A stretch of DNA of 64,000 nucleotides, taken from Kitasatospora sp. NBC_00240. GTDB taxonomy: Bacteria > Actinomycetota > Actinomycetes > Streptomycetales > Streptomycetaceae. Below are positions 50,530 to 58,689 of the stretch, in pieces (position 1 is the first letter of the stretch; every line of letters begins with the position of its first letter). The DNA lies in contig NZ_JAPEMU010000001.1 in assembly GCF_026342405.1 (NCBI RefSeq), positions 8,866,001 to 8,930,000 on the forward strand, written 5' to 3'. The position numbers and the translations under genes are program-made. The notes under the pieces are model-generated. The model saw only the letters and a list, made by a program, of their open reading frames with translations. It did no database searches and was not told the DNA's origin.

Positions 50530-53105
50530 TGGATCGTCGGACCACCCGTCAGAACGCCGCCCGGCCGGCCGAGCAGCCCACCCGGATCCACGCCGTCGGC
50601 CCGCGCGGGCGCGGCGCCCACCGCCTGATCGGCGACGCCCTGCGGGCCGCCGTGCCGGGCGACACCGTGGTGGTCGACCCCGGCCGCTACGAGGAGGCGG
50701 TGGTCCTGGAGCGCCGGGTGGTGCTGGTGGCCCGCCAGGGCTCGGGCACGGTGGTGCTGGCCGCCCCCGCCGGGGCCGGCCCGGCCCTCACCGTCCAGGG
50801 GCCGGACTGCCTGGTCCGCAGTCTGGACATCGAGGCGGCCGACCCGGGCGAGCCCGCGGTCACGGTCGCGCCCGGCGCCGGGGTGGTGCTCGCCCACTGC
50901 ACCGTCCGCGGCGGCCGGATCGAGGTCCGCGGCCCGGAGCGGGCCGAGCAGGACGACGCGGAGGACGACGCGCAGGGCACCTCCGCCGTCCTGCTGCGGC
51001 ACTGCCGGCTGGAGGGTGCCCGGCTGGCCGCACTGCGGCTGTCCGGCGGGGCCCGGGTCCGGGCCGAGGACACCGTGATCACCACCGTCGACGGCACCGG
51101 CGCGGTGCTCTCCGGCACCGCGCGGCTGGACGCCGTCCGGCTGCGCCTGGAGTCCACCACCGGCTCCGGCCTCCGGCTGCGCGGCCAGGCCCGGCTGCGA
51201 CTCAGCGACTCCGTGCTGCACCGGGCCGGCCGGGCCGGCCTGCTGCTGGAGGACGGCTCCCGGGCCAGCGCCGACGGCACCCGGGTGGAGGCGGCCGGCG
51301 CCGCCGGCGTGCAGGTGACCGGCTCCGCGCGGGCCGAACTCGCCGACTGCCGGATCGCCGGGGCCGGCGCCAGCGCGCTGGTGGTGCAGGACGAGGGCAG
51401 CCTCGTCGCCCGCGGCTGCACCGTCCGCGAGCCGGCCGCCAACGGGCTGCTCGCCACCGGCTCCGCCCGCGCCGAGCTCACCGACTGCCGACTGGACGAC
51501 TGCGCCTTCAGCGCCCTGCACCTCTCCGGCGACGCCGACGGCACCCTCACCGACAGCCGGGTGCGCGGCGGCGCCGAACACGGCGTGCACCTGGCCGGCA
51601 ACGCCCGCGCCAGCCTCACCGACTGCGCGGTCAGCGGGGTCACCATGGCCGGCGTGGCGGTCACCGAGCAGTCCGCCGCGACCGTCACCGGCTGCCGGAT
51701 CTCGGCCGCCGACACCGGGGTCACCGTCTCCTCGCCGACCGGCTCCCGGATCGCCCACTCGACCGTCACCGCGACCGTCCGCAGCGGCCTGGAGATCGGC
51801 CCGGGCGCCAAGGCCGAACTCCTCGGCAACCGGGTGGCCGGCGCCGGCGCGGCCGGGATCCTGCTGGACACCGGCTCCGACGTCACCGTGGAGGGCGGCA
51901 CGGTGGAGGGCAGCGCCGGCTCCGGCCTGGTGGTGTGGACGGGAGCCCGCCCGGTGGTCAGCGGCCTGCGGATCGAGGGCGCCGGCAAGAACGGCGTCTA
52001 CTTCGCGCAGGACGCCGGCGGCCTGCTCACCTCCTGCGACGTGGTGCGGTCCGCCTTCCCGGCCCTGCACCTGGCCGCCGGCGCCGGCCCCCGGCTGCGC
52101 CGCTGCCGGGTCCTGGACTGCGCCGAGGCGCTCGGCGGCGAGGAAGGCGCGGCGCCCGTGTTCGAGGAATGCGACCTCGGCGACCGCCCGGCGCCCCCGC
52201 CCGCCGCGCCGGCTCCCTTCGGGGTGCCCGCCGGGGCCGCCGCGCCGCCGTCCGCCGCCCTCGCCCCGGCCGGGCCGCCGCCCGAGGTGGTCGAGGAGCA
52301 CCTGGACGACCTGCTGGCCGAACTCGGCACCCTGGTCGGCCTCGACCGGGTCAAGCACGACGTGCACTCCATGGTGAAGCTGATGCAGGCGGTACGGCTG
52401 CGCGAGGAGGCCGGGCTGCCCGCCCCGCCGCTGAGCCGCCACCTGGTCTTCGCCGGCAACCCCGGCACCGGCAAGACCACCGTCGCCCGGCTCTACGGCC
52501 GGCTGCTGAAGGCCCTCGGCCTGCTGCGCCGGGGGCACCTGGTGGAGGTCGACCGCAGCGCGCTGGTCGGCGAGTACGTCGGCCACACCGGGCCGCGGAC
52601 GGCCGCGGCCTTCAACCGGGCGCTCGGCGGGGTGCTCTTCATCGACGAGGCGTACTCGCTGGTGCCCGCCGCCGGCGGCCACGACTTCGGCCTGGAGGCG
52701 GTCGCCACCCTGGTCAAGCTGATGGAGGACCACCGCGACGACGTGGTGGTGATCGCCGCCGGCTACCCGGCCGACATGGCCCGCTTCATCGGCTCGAACC
52801 CGGGCCTGTCCTCGCGTTTCACCCGCACCCTGCTCTTCGAGGACTACCAGGCCGCCGACCTGGTCGCGATCGTCGAGCACCAGGCCCAGGAGCACCGGTA
52901 CGAGCTGACCGGGGCGGCCCGGCAGCGGCTGCTGCGGCACTTCGAGACGGTGCCGCGCGACGCCGGTTTCGGCAACGGCCGCTCGGCCCGGCAGACCTTC
53001 CAGGAGATGACCGAGCGGCAGGCCCAGCGGATGGCGGAGCTCGGCAACCCGACCCCCGGCCAGCTCACCGCGCTGGAGGCGGAGGACCTGCCGCTGCTCG
53101 GCTGA
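50529..53105 (+). CDS. Beta-helix / CbxX-CfqX AAA+ ATPase fusion (EccA-like)
   Basis: Protein of 858 residues. Residues about 25-555 form a right-handed parallel beta-helix, with many repeated short coils such as GSARAELTDCRLDDCAFSAL and NARASLTDCAVSGVTMAGVA. A Pro/Ala linker follows, then an AAA+ domain of the CbxX/CfqX/EccA type from about 600: Walker A GNPGTGKTTVARL (residue 643), Walker B GVLFIDEAYSL, sensor VVIAAGYPADM and arginine finger SRFTRTLLF. EccA proteins work with ESX substrates; here the TPR region of EccA is replaced by a beta-helix. The ATG overlaps the stop of the giant gene, so the two are made together and the ATPase may act as its chaperone or disassembly factor. Confidence 0.88.
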   Translation: MDRRTTRQNAARPAEQPTRIHAVGPRGRGAHRLIGDALRAAVPGDTVVVDPGRYEEAVVLERRVVLVARQGSGTVVLAAPAGAGPALTVQGPDCLVRSLDIEAADPGEPAVTVAPGAGVVLAHCTVRGGRIEVRGPERAEQDDAEDDAQGTSAVLLRHCRLEGARLAALRLSGGARVRAEDTVITTVDGTGAVLSGTARLDAVRLRLESTTGSGLRLRGQARLRLSDSVLHRAGRAGLLLEDGSRASADGTRVEAAGAAGVQVTGSARAELADCRIAGAGASALVVQDEGSLVARGCTVREPAANGLLATGSARAELTDCRLDDCAFSALHLSGDADGTLTDSRVRGGAEHGVHLAGNARASLTDCAVSGVTMAGVAVTEQSAATVTGCRISAADTGVTVSSPTGSRIAHSTVTATVRSGLEIGPGAKAELLGNRVAGAGAAGILLDTGSDVTVEGGTVEGSAGSGLVVWTGARPVVSGLRIEGAGKNGVYFAQDAGGLLTSCDVVRSAFPALHLAAGAGPRLRRCRVLDCAEALGGEEGAAPVFEECDLGDRPAPPPAAPAPFGVPAGAAAPPSAALAPAGPPPEVVEEHLDDLLAELGTLVGLDRVKHDVHSMVKLMQAVRLREEAGLPAPPLSRHLVFAGNPGTGKTTVARLYGRLLKALGLLRRGHLVEVDRSALVGEYVGHTGPRTAAAFNRALGGVLFIDEAYSLVPAAGGHDFGLEAVATLVKLMEDHRDDVVVIAAGYPADMARFIGSNPGLSSRFTRTLLFEDYQAADLVAIVEHQAQEHRYELTGAARQRLLRHFETVPRDAGFGNGRSARQTFQEMTERQAQRMAELGNPTPGQLTALEAEDLPLLG

Positions 53106-53139
53106 CCGGCCGCCGGCCGGCGAGGGCGGCGCCGGTCAG
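53102..53139. terminator. Terminator between convergent genes
   Basis: CTGACCGGC (53102-53110) pairs with GCCGGTCAG (53131-53139). Both stop codons lie inside the stem. Confidence 0.75.
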
Positions 53140-55640
53140 TGGTCGCCCGCGGGCACCAGCATCTTCCCGAAGTCCCGCAGCCCGGCCTGCGGCATGTACG
53201 CCCGGGTCAGTGCCACGCCGATCCGGGGCAGGTCGGCCTCGTCCCGGTAGACCAGGTGCATCGGCTCGTGGACGGGCTGGAACTTGGCCTTGAAGGAGTG
53301 CAGGGAACGGAACCCGTAGTACGGCTCCAGCGCCGCTCCGAGCTGGTCCAGGAACCGCTCCAGCGGGCTGTCGGCGGTGCTCGCCCCGCGCGCCAGCGGC
53401 GCCCCGGACAGCGACAGGAAGGTCGCGCCGTCCTCCCGCACCGCCAGGCAGGTGGACGCGATCAGGAACTCCACCACCGGGCGGAACGCCCCCTGCTTGC
53501 GCCGCCGCATGACGTCCAGCGTCCAGCCGACCGGGGTGCCGCCCTCGCCGTAGACCGGCATCCACGAGGTGACCCCGTGCACCTGGCCGTCCGGGTCGAT
53601 CGCCAGGCCCACCCGGACGTCCCGGTCCAGCGCCTCCTCCACCCCGCCGAGGGTGAAGCCCATCTCGGGCAGACCCATGTCGCTCACCCACTCCTCGGAG
53701 ATGGCCCGGACCTGCGCCACCACCTTGGCGGGTTCGTCGGCGAGCGCGCCGAGCCGGTACTCCATGCCCTCCTTCTTGGCCCGGTTCAGTGCCGTCCGCA
53801 CGTCCTGCCAGGACTTGCCGCGGAACTCCAGCCCCTCCAGCTCGATCACGGTGTCCTCGGCCACCTGGACGTGCTGCCAGCCCATCGCCTCGGCGGCCAC
53901 CGCGGTGCGCTCGGAGGCCGAGAACAGGCACGGCACCACCCCGGACGCGTCGCACATGCCGGCGAACTCGGTCAGTGCCCGGTTCCGGTCGTCCGGACGC
54001 CCCACCGGGTCGCCCAGCGCGACGGCCACCCGGGCGTGGGTGCGGTAGGCCACGTACGCCCGGCCGTCCGCCGCCGACAGGTAGGAGTTGTCCCGCCAGG
54101 TGGTCATCCAGGACAGGTTGCTGCCGCCGTACCGCTTCAACAGCTCGGTGGCCTCCGCGCGGCCCAGGCCGCCCTTGGCGGCCGCCTTGCGCCGCTTGCG
54201 CCGCGAGGGTGCGCGGAACGCGTCCCGGGCGCCGATCAGCAGGATCAGCTCCATCGTCCAGATCACCGCCTGCGGCAGCAGCACCGGCAGTCCGGAAACC
54301 TCCACGTCCGCGTCGGTGGTGACCTGGACCACCAGGACCACCGCGGCCAGCAGGCCGACCAGCACATTGAGGACGGCGAACCCCACCGTCCAGCGCCAGG
54401 CCAGCCGGCTGCCCCGGCGCAGCCCGTTGATCAGCAGCGCGATGAACACCAGGTTGACGGCCAGGCCCAGGTGCGAGTCGGAGAGGCCGTGGGTGTCGCC
54501 GAGCGGGCCGTAGCCGGGCGCGAGCCAGACCACGATCTGGGTGACCGCGACGATCACCAGGCCGGTCACCGCCCCCAGTCGCCACTCCCGCCGGCTCGGC
54601 GGCCCGGTGCCCGCCGCCCGGTCGCCGGCCAGCCGCCGTCCGACGGCCAGGCCCAGCACCACCGCCAGGAAGTGCTCGACGTCGCTCACCGTGCCCGAGT
54701 ACAGCAGCCAGATCACCGCGAAGGCGATCAGCGCGGCTCGCAGCCGGCTGCGCCACGGCGCCCGCATGGCCGCCGAGGCCGCCGCGCCGGCCGCCAGCGC
54801 GCCGGCGGAGAACCCGGTGTCCAGGTCGTGCGACAGGGCCTCGGCCCAGTCCCAACCGCTCTGTCGCAGGGCCAGCAACAGGGCGGCGCAGCCGAGCGTG
54901 GCGGCCAGCTGTCCGACGCAGCAGATCAGCGCCGCGCGGGCGGTGCCGAGCCGCCATTCCGTGTAGCCGGCCAGCAGGGCCAGCCCGATGACGACGAGCA
55001 GGTACACCACGGGGTCGGAGGCGAAGAAGGCACCGGTGACGAAGGTCCACAGGCGCCCGGAGGTCAGCGAGGGGGTGCCGTAGGCCACCTGCGGGTACCA
55101 GGACTGGTCCTCCGCGGACGTCCACAGGGTGCCGCTGGCGAGCCCCACCAGCAGGACGGCCACGCAGGCCCCGCAGGTGAACGGCAGCCGGGTCACCAGC
55201 GCCACGGCCCGACCGCGGAGCCGTTCGGCGCCGGTCGGCGTGCCGTCCGGCGGGGCGCCGGCCCCCTCCTTGGGAGGCTGCTTGGCGGCCGGCTGTTTCT
55301 GGGCCGGCTGTTTCTGGCCGGGCTGCTTCTGGGCCGGCTGTTTCTGCTGCTTCTGCGGGGGCCGCTCCGGGGCGGAGCGCTGCGAGGAGGCTGCCGCCTT
55401 CTGCTCGGACTGCTGCCGCGCGGCCTGCTCGGACGGCGCCGGGTTCTGTTTCTGCCGGGGCTGCTCATGAGCCGGCTGTTCCTGGGCCGGCTGCTGCGCC
55501 GGCTGCTGCTTCGCCGCCTGTTCCCGAGGGGCCTGTCGCTGCGGATTCTGCTGCTCCGGCGCCGGTTGCGGCGGCGCCTGCTCCGGCGAATCCTGCTCCT
55601 GTGAGGCCTGCCTGGACCGAGCCCCGTCGGCGTTCTCCAT
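53136..55640 (-). CDS. Rhomboid-like membrane protein fused to DUF2156 (LPG synthase-like)
   Basis: Protein of 834 residues. Residues 1-145 are a low-complexity Gln/Pro/Lys/Ala tail (KQPAQKQPGQKQPAQKQP). Six to seven membrane helices follow with a rhomboid-like layout, including GFSAG and EHFLAVVLGLAVG, which resemble the Ser and His elements of rhomboids. Further helices lead to a C-terminal DUF2156 domain (RYGGSNLSWMTTWRDNSYLS; VGWTLDVMRRRKQGAFRPVV), the aminoacyl-transfer fold of MprF/LPG synthases. It may add lysine or another amino acid to phosphatidylglycerol, giving resistance to cationic peptides. The ATG at 55640 is 15 bases from GGAGG; the GTG at 55652 is only three bases from it, so the start is uncertain. 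Confidence 0.85.
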   Translation of the reverse strand: MENADGARSRQASQEQDSPEQAPPQPAPEQQNPQRQAPREQAAKQQPAQQPAQEQPAHEQPRQKQNPAPSEQAARQQSEQKAAASSQRSAPERPPQKQQKQPAQKQPGQKQPAQKQPAAKQPPKEGAGAPPDGTPTGAERLRGRAVALVTRLPFTCGACVAVLLVGLASGTLWTSAEDQSWYPQVAYGTPSLTSGRLWTFVTGAFFASDPVVYLLVVIGLALLAGYTEWRLGTARAALICCVGQLAATLGCAALLLALRQSGWDWAEALSHDLDTGFSAGALAAGAAASAAMRAPWRSRLRAALIAFAVIWLLYSGTVSDVEHFLAVVLGLAVGRRLAGDRAAGTGPPSRREWRLGAVTGLVIVAVTQIVVWLAPGYGPLGDTHGLSDSHLGLAVNLVFIALLINGLRRGSRLAWRWTVGFAVLNVLVGLLAAVVLVVQVTTDADVEVSGLPVLLPQAVIWTMELILLIGARDAFRAPSRRKRRKAAAKGGLGRAEATELLKRYGGSNLSWMTTWRDNSYLSAADGRAYVAYRTHARVAVALGDPVGRPDDRNRALTEFAGMCDASGVVPCLFSASERTAVAAEAMGWQHVQVAEDTVIELEGLEFRGKSWQDVRTALNRAKKEGMEYRLGALADEPAKVVAQVRAISEEWVSDMGLPEMGFTLGGVEEALDRDVRVGLAIDPDGQVHGVTSWMPVYGEGGTPVGWTLDVMRRRKQGAFRPVVEFLIASTCLAVREDGATFLSLSGAPLARGASTADSPLERFLDQLGAALEPYYGFRSLHSFKAKFQPVHEPMHLVYRDEADLPRIGVALTRAYMPQAGLRDFGKMLVPAGDH

Positions 55641-55906
55641 CGTTGCTGTCACCCGCCTCCGGTGCGCGTCCCACCGGCCGGCCGGACCGCCGGCCCGCAG
55701 GCCTGTCCCTGCACCCATCGTTGCCGGTCCGCCGGGGGCGCGCGACTTCGGCGGACCGGGCCGCCGCCGCGCCGCGGGGGCGGCCGGGCGGGGCAGCGAG
55801 GTGCTGGAGCAGCCCGCTTCGAGCCTGCCCGGCCCGGCCGGGCGCGGCGGTGCCGCCCGGTACCGGGCGGGGCCCGAACCCGTGGTCGGCACCCCGGGAG
55901 GGGCCT

Positions 55907-57160
55907 TCACCGCCCCGGCGGCGCGGATCCGATGACGACCACCCGGGCCCAGTCGGGTGGCGTGTCAGGCCGGCGGTGGGGACGGTCCTCGTCCCAGGAC
56001 GCGGAGCGCCGGGGGAACAGCCCGACCACCGTCCGGCACGGCGGCCGGGTGCTGGGCCACGGCGTCTGCCCGTCCGTCAGGACCACCACGACGTCCGGGC
56101 GGGGCGAGGCCCGCAGGGCCCGGGCGAAGCCCGCGCGCAGGTCGGTGCCGCCACCGCCGACCAGCGGGATGCCCTCGGCGCGGCAGAGCGGGTGCACCGC
56201 GCCGGCCGCGGCGTCGCAGGCCACCACGTGGACCAGGTCCCGACGGCCGCCCAGCGCACGGGAGATCGCGGCGACCTCCAGCAGGGCGCTGCCCAGTTCG
56301 GCGTCGCTGACCGACCCGGAGGTGTCGATGACCACGGACACCCGGGGCGGCCGGCGCCGCAGGCTCGGCAGCACGGCGCGGGGGACGGCGGACGAGCGCC
56401 GCGACGGCCGCAGGTAGCTGTAGTCCTCGCCTGCGCCGGAGCCGGCGGCCGCCGAGCGGACCGCCGCCCCCAGCAGGTCCCGCCAGGCCTGCGGCGGGTG
56501 GAACGCGTCCTCCGCCCACCGCTGCCAGCCCGCCGGGGCGCTCCCCGGCCGGCCGGTGATGCCCTGCGCCACCCGGAACCGGACGGCGTCCTGCTCCTGC
56601 TCGCCGAGGCCGTGCGCGCCCTCCGGGCCCAGCTCCCACTCCCGCTCCAGCCCGTCGGCCCCGCTGCCGCAGTCGAGCCAGACCAGGCCCTGCGTCAGCG
56701 GTCCGAGCCGGAACCGGCGCAGGTAGTCCTCCATCAGCTCCCCGGCGGGCAGCCCGAGGGACGCGGGATCGACGGCCCCCTGGGGCCGCACCAGCCCTTC
56801 CCCGAAGATGTCGTCGTTGATCTCGCAGTCGGCGGCGATGTTCATCCGCAGCCGCTCACCCGGGCCGTTCAGGCCGCGCTCGCGGGCGACCCGGTCGCTG
56901 CGCCCGTGATGGTCGCGCAGCAGGTGCGACACCTCGTGCACCCACACCCCGGCCAGTTCCTCCACCGGCGTCCGGGCGACGAAGGCCGGGGAGACGTAGC
57001 ACCGCCAGTGCCGGTCGACGGCCATGGTGGGGACGTTCCGGGACTCCACGGTGTGCAGGGCGAACAGCGCTGTCGCCAGGTAGGGCCGGACCCGGGCCGC
57101 CTGCAGCCGCGCGGCGAACAGCTTGTCGAGGTCCAGGGCCACCGGCGCGTGCGGGCTCAT
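55907..57160 (-). CDS. VWA-like/metallopeptidase-like protein (DUF2201 family)
   Basis: Protein of 417 residues with two parts. The N-terminal half has a zincin motif VHEVSHLLRDHH (HExxH) and AADCEINDD. The C-terminal half is a von Willebrand A-like domain with the MIDAS sequence VVIDTSGSVSDAEL and VVVVLTDGQTPWP. Such proteins are regularly encoded after a MoxR-type ATPase and form a chaperone-like pair with it. Its ATG overlaps the stop of that ATPase gene (ATGA). The target is unknown. The 265 bases between 55641 and 55906 hold no gene I can support. Confidence 0.88.
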   Translation of the reverse strand: MSPHAPVALDLDKLFAARLQAARVRPYLATALFALHTVESRNVPTMAVDRHWRCYVSPAFVARTPVEELAGVWVHEVSHLLRDHHGRSDRVARERGLNGPGERLRMNIAADCEINDDIFGEGLVRPQGAVDPASLGLPAGELMEDYLRRFRLGPLTQGLVWLDCGSGADGLEREWELGPEGAHGLGEQEQDAVRFRVAQGITGRPGSAPAGWQRWAEDAFHPPQAWRDLLGAAVRSAAAGSGAGEDYSYLRPSRRSSAVPRAVLPSLRRRPPRVSVVIDTSGSVSDAELGSALLEVAAISRALGGRRDLVHVVACDAAAGAVHPLCRAEGIPLVGGGGTDLRAGFARALRASPRPDVVVVLTDGQTPWPSTRPPCRTVVGLFPRRSASWDEDRPHRRPDTPPDWARVVVIGSAPPGR

Positions 57161-58428
57161 CGGGCGCCCTGCGCGGCGACCCGGGCCACCGCCCGGTCCG
57201 CCCGCCGGGAGACCGAGACCACGCCGGAGAGCCGCTCGATCGCCGCCGGGACGTCCCAGTCCGGCCGGCGGAGGGCGGCGAGGGTGGTGGCGGGCACGAC
57301 CACGAGGTCCGGGGCCCCGGTCTCCAGCGCCCGGACCAGCAGGGCCCACGCCGCGTCCCAGCGCGGCTTCTCCGGGCGCAGCTGCACCGCCGCCACCACG
57401 CCGTCGAGCGCGGCCTGGCGCAGGTCGCCCCGCTGGGGCAGCTCGGCGCCCGTCGGGTCGGCGAGCAGCAGTTCGGGGTCGGGGAGGTCCATCCGGTCCA
57501 GCCCGGCCAGCAGCTCCAGCCCCGGACCGTCCCCCACCGTGCCCCTGACCAGCAACGAGAGGACGTCCCGGGAGGAGCCGGCCGCGGTCGCGAAGGCGAT
57601 CAGGCACAGGGCCATCTCCCAGCTCCGGGGCGACGGCCAGGCGCCGCCCCGGCGGGATTCGCCGCTGGGCAGCCGGTGGACGAGGGCGGGGCGGGCGGCC
57701 AGCAGGGCGCACACCGCGCGGCGGGCGCGGTCCACGGCCGCCGGCAGCCGTGCGGGGTCGAGCCGGGGCAGGGTGGCCCGGGGCCAGGTCCCGCCCAGGC
57801 CGCGCACCACCACCTCGTGGTCGTGCGTCCATCGCAGATGGACGAAGCGGTTGGCCAGTGGCGCGCTCAGCTCCCAGCCGTCGGCGGCCGAGGAGGCCGG
57901 GTTGGCGGCGGCCACGATCCGCACCCCGGGCGGCAGTTGCAGGGAGCCGATGAGGCGTTCCAGCACCAGCCGGAGCAGGGCGGCCTGGACGGCGGGCGGC
58001 GCGGTGGACAGCTCGTCCAGGAAGAGCAGCCCCCGCCCGGCCCGGACCAGGCGTACGGCCCAGTCCGGCGGTGCCAGCGGGACGCCCTGTTCGGCCGGGT
58101 CCTCGCCGAGGACGGGCAGCCCCGAGAAGTCGGTGGGCTCGTGCACGCTGGCGATCACCGTGGTCAGCGGCAGGTCGAGGGCCGTCGCGAGCTGGGTCAG
58201 GGCGGCGGTCTTGCCGATCCCGGGCTCGCCCCAGAGCAGGACGGGCAGGTCGGCGGCGACGGCGAGGGTCAGCGCCTCCAGCTGGCTGTCGGGGCGCGGT
58301 TCGGTGGTCGACTCGCGCAGCAGGGCCAGCAACTGCCCGGCGACGTCCAGTTGGGAGGCGGCGGCCGGGGCGTCGGGCGTGCCGGGGGCGGGCTCGGTGT
58401 ACGGGGTCGTCTCGGCGTACGGGGTCAT
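57157..58428 (-). CDS. MoxR-type AAA+ ATPase
   Basis: ATPase of 423 residues. Walker A is LLWGEPGIGKTAAL, Walker B is GLLFLDELSTA, sensor 1 is RIVAAANPASSAADGWEL and the arginine finger is in LANRFVHLRW. The pattern fits AAA_5/MoxR proteins, which work with VWA partners in metal insertion or complex assembly. GAGGTGAT lies just before the ATG at 58428. Its coupling to the VWA-like gene downstream and the unknown partner gene upstream suggests a three-gene unit. A 28-base tandem repeat array lies in the leader region upstream. Confidence 0.92.
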   Translation of the reverse strand: MTPYAETTPYTEPAPGTPDAPAAASQLDVAGQLLALLRESTTEPRPDSQLEALTLAVAADLPVLLWGEPGIGKTAALTQLATALDLPLTTVIASVHEPTDFSGLPVLGEDPAEQGVPLAPPDWAVRLVRAGRGLLFLDELSTAPPAVQAALLRLVLERLIGSLQLPPGVRIVAAANPASSAADGWELSAPLANRFVHLRWTHDHEVVVRGLGGTWPRATLPRLDPARLPAAVDRARRAVCALLAARPALVHRLPSGESRRGGAWPSPRSWEMALCLIAFATAAGSSRDVLSLLVRGTVGDGPGLELLAGLDRMDLPDPELLLADPTGAELPQRGDLRQAALDGVVAAVQLRPEKPRWDAAWALLVRALETGAPDLVVVPATTLAALRRPDWDVPAAIERLSGVVSVSRRADRAVARVAAQGAR

Positions 58429-58544
58429 GGGGTATCACCTCGGGGGTTCGGGTGGGTCGCGCGGGTGCGGGGCGGTGGCCCCGGGCACGGCGGAACCTCA
58501 CGTGGCGCGGGTACGGGAGCGCGCCGGGGTGCGGGTGTGGAGCG

Positions 58545-58647
58545 GTGCGGGTGCGCAGTGGTGTGGAGAGCGGTGCGGGTGCGCAGTGGTGTGGAGAGCG
58601 GTGCGGGTGCGCAGTGGTGTGGAGAGCGGTGCGGGTGCGCAGTGGCG
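58545..58647. repeat. 28-base tandem repeat array upstream of the MoxR-type gene
   Basis: Three perfect 28-base units start at 58545, 58573 and 58601 (GTGCGGGTGCGCAGTGGTGT plus eight bases), with a fourth, partial unit from 58629. There are no spacers, so it is not a CRISPR. The rest of 58429-58689 holds no gene. Confidence 0.9.
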
Positions 58648-58689
58648 AGGGGTACGAAGGGGGTCGGGCGGGCGACGGTGGCCCGTGGA

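Noticed and set aside
50529..50531. Immunity gene directly after the giant protein
   Set aside because: The next gene starts inside its stop codon and is the 858-residue beta-helix/AAA+ protein, too large and of a different type for an immunity protein.
58545..58647. CRISPR array
   Set aside because: The 28-base units are directly adjacent without spacers, and no cas genes are present.
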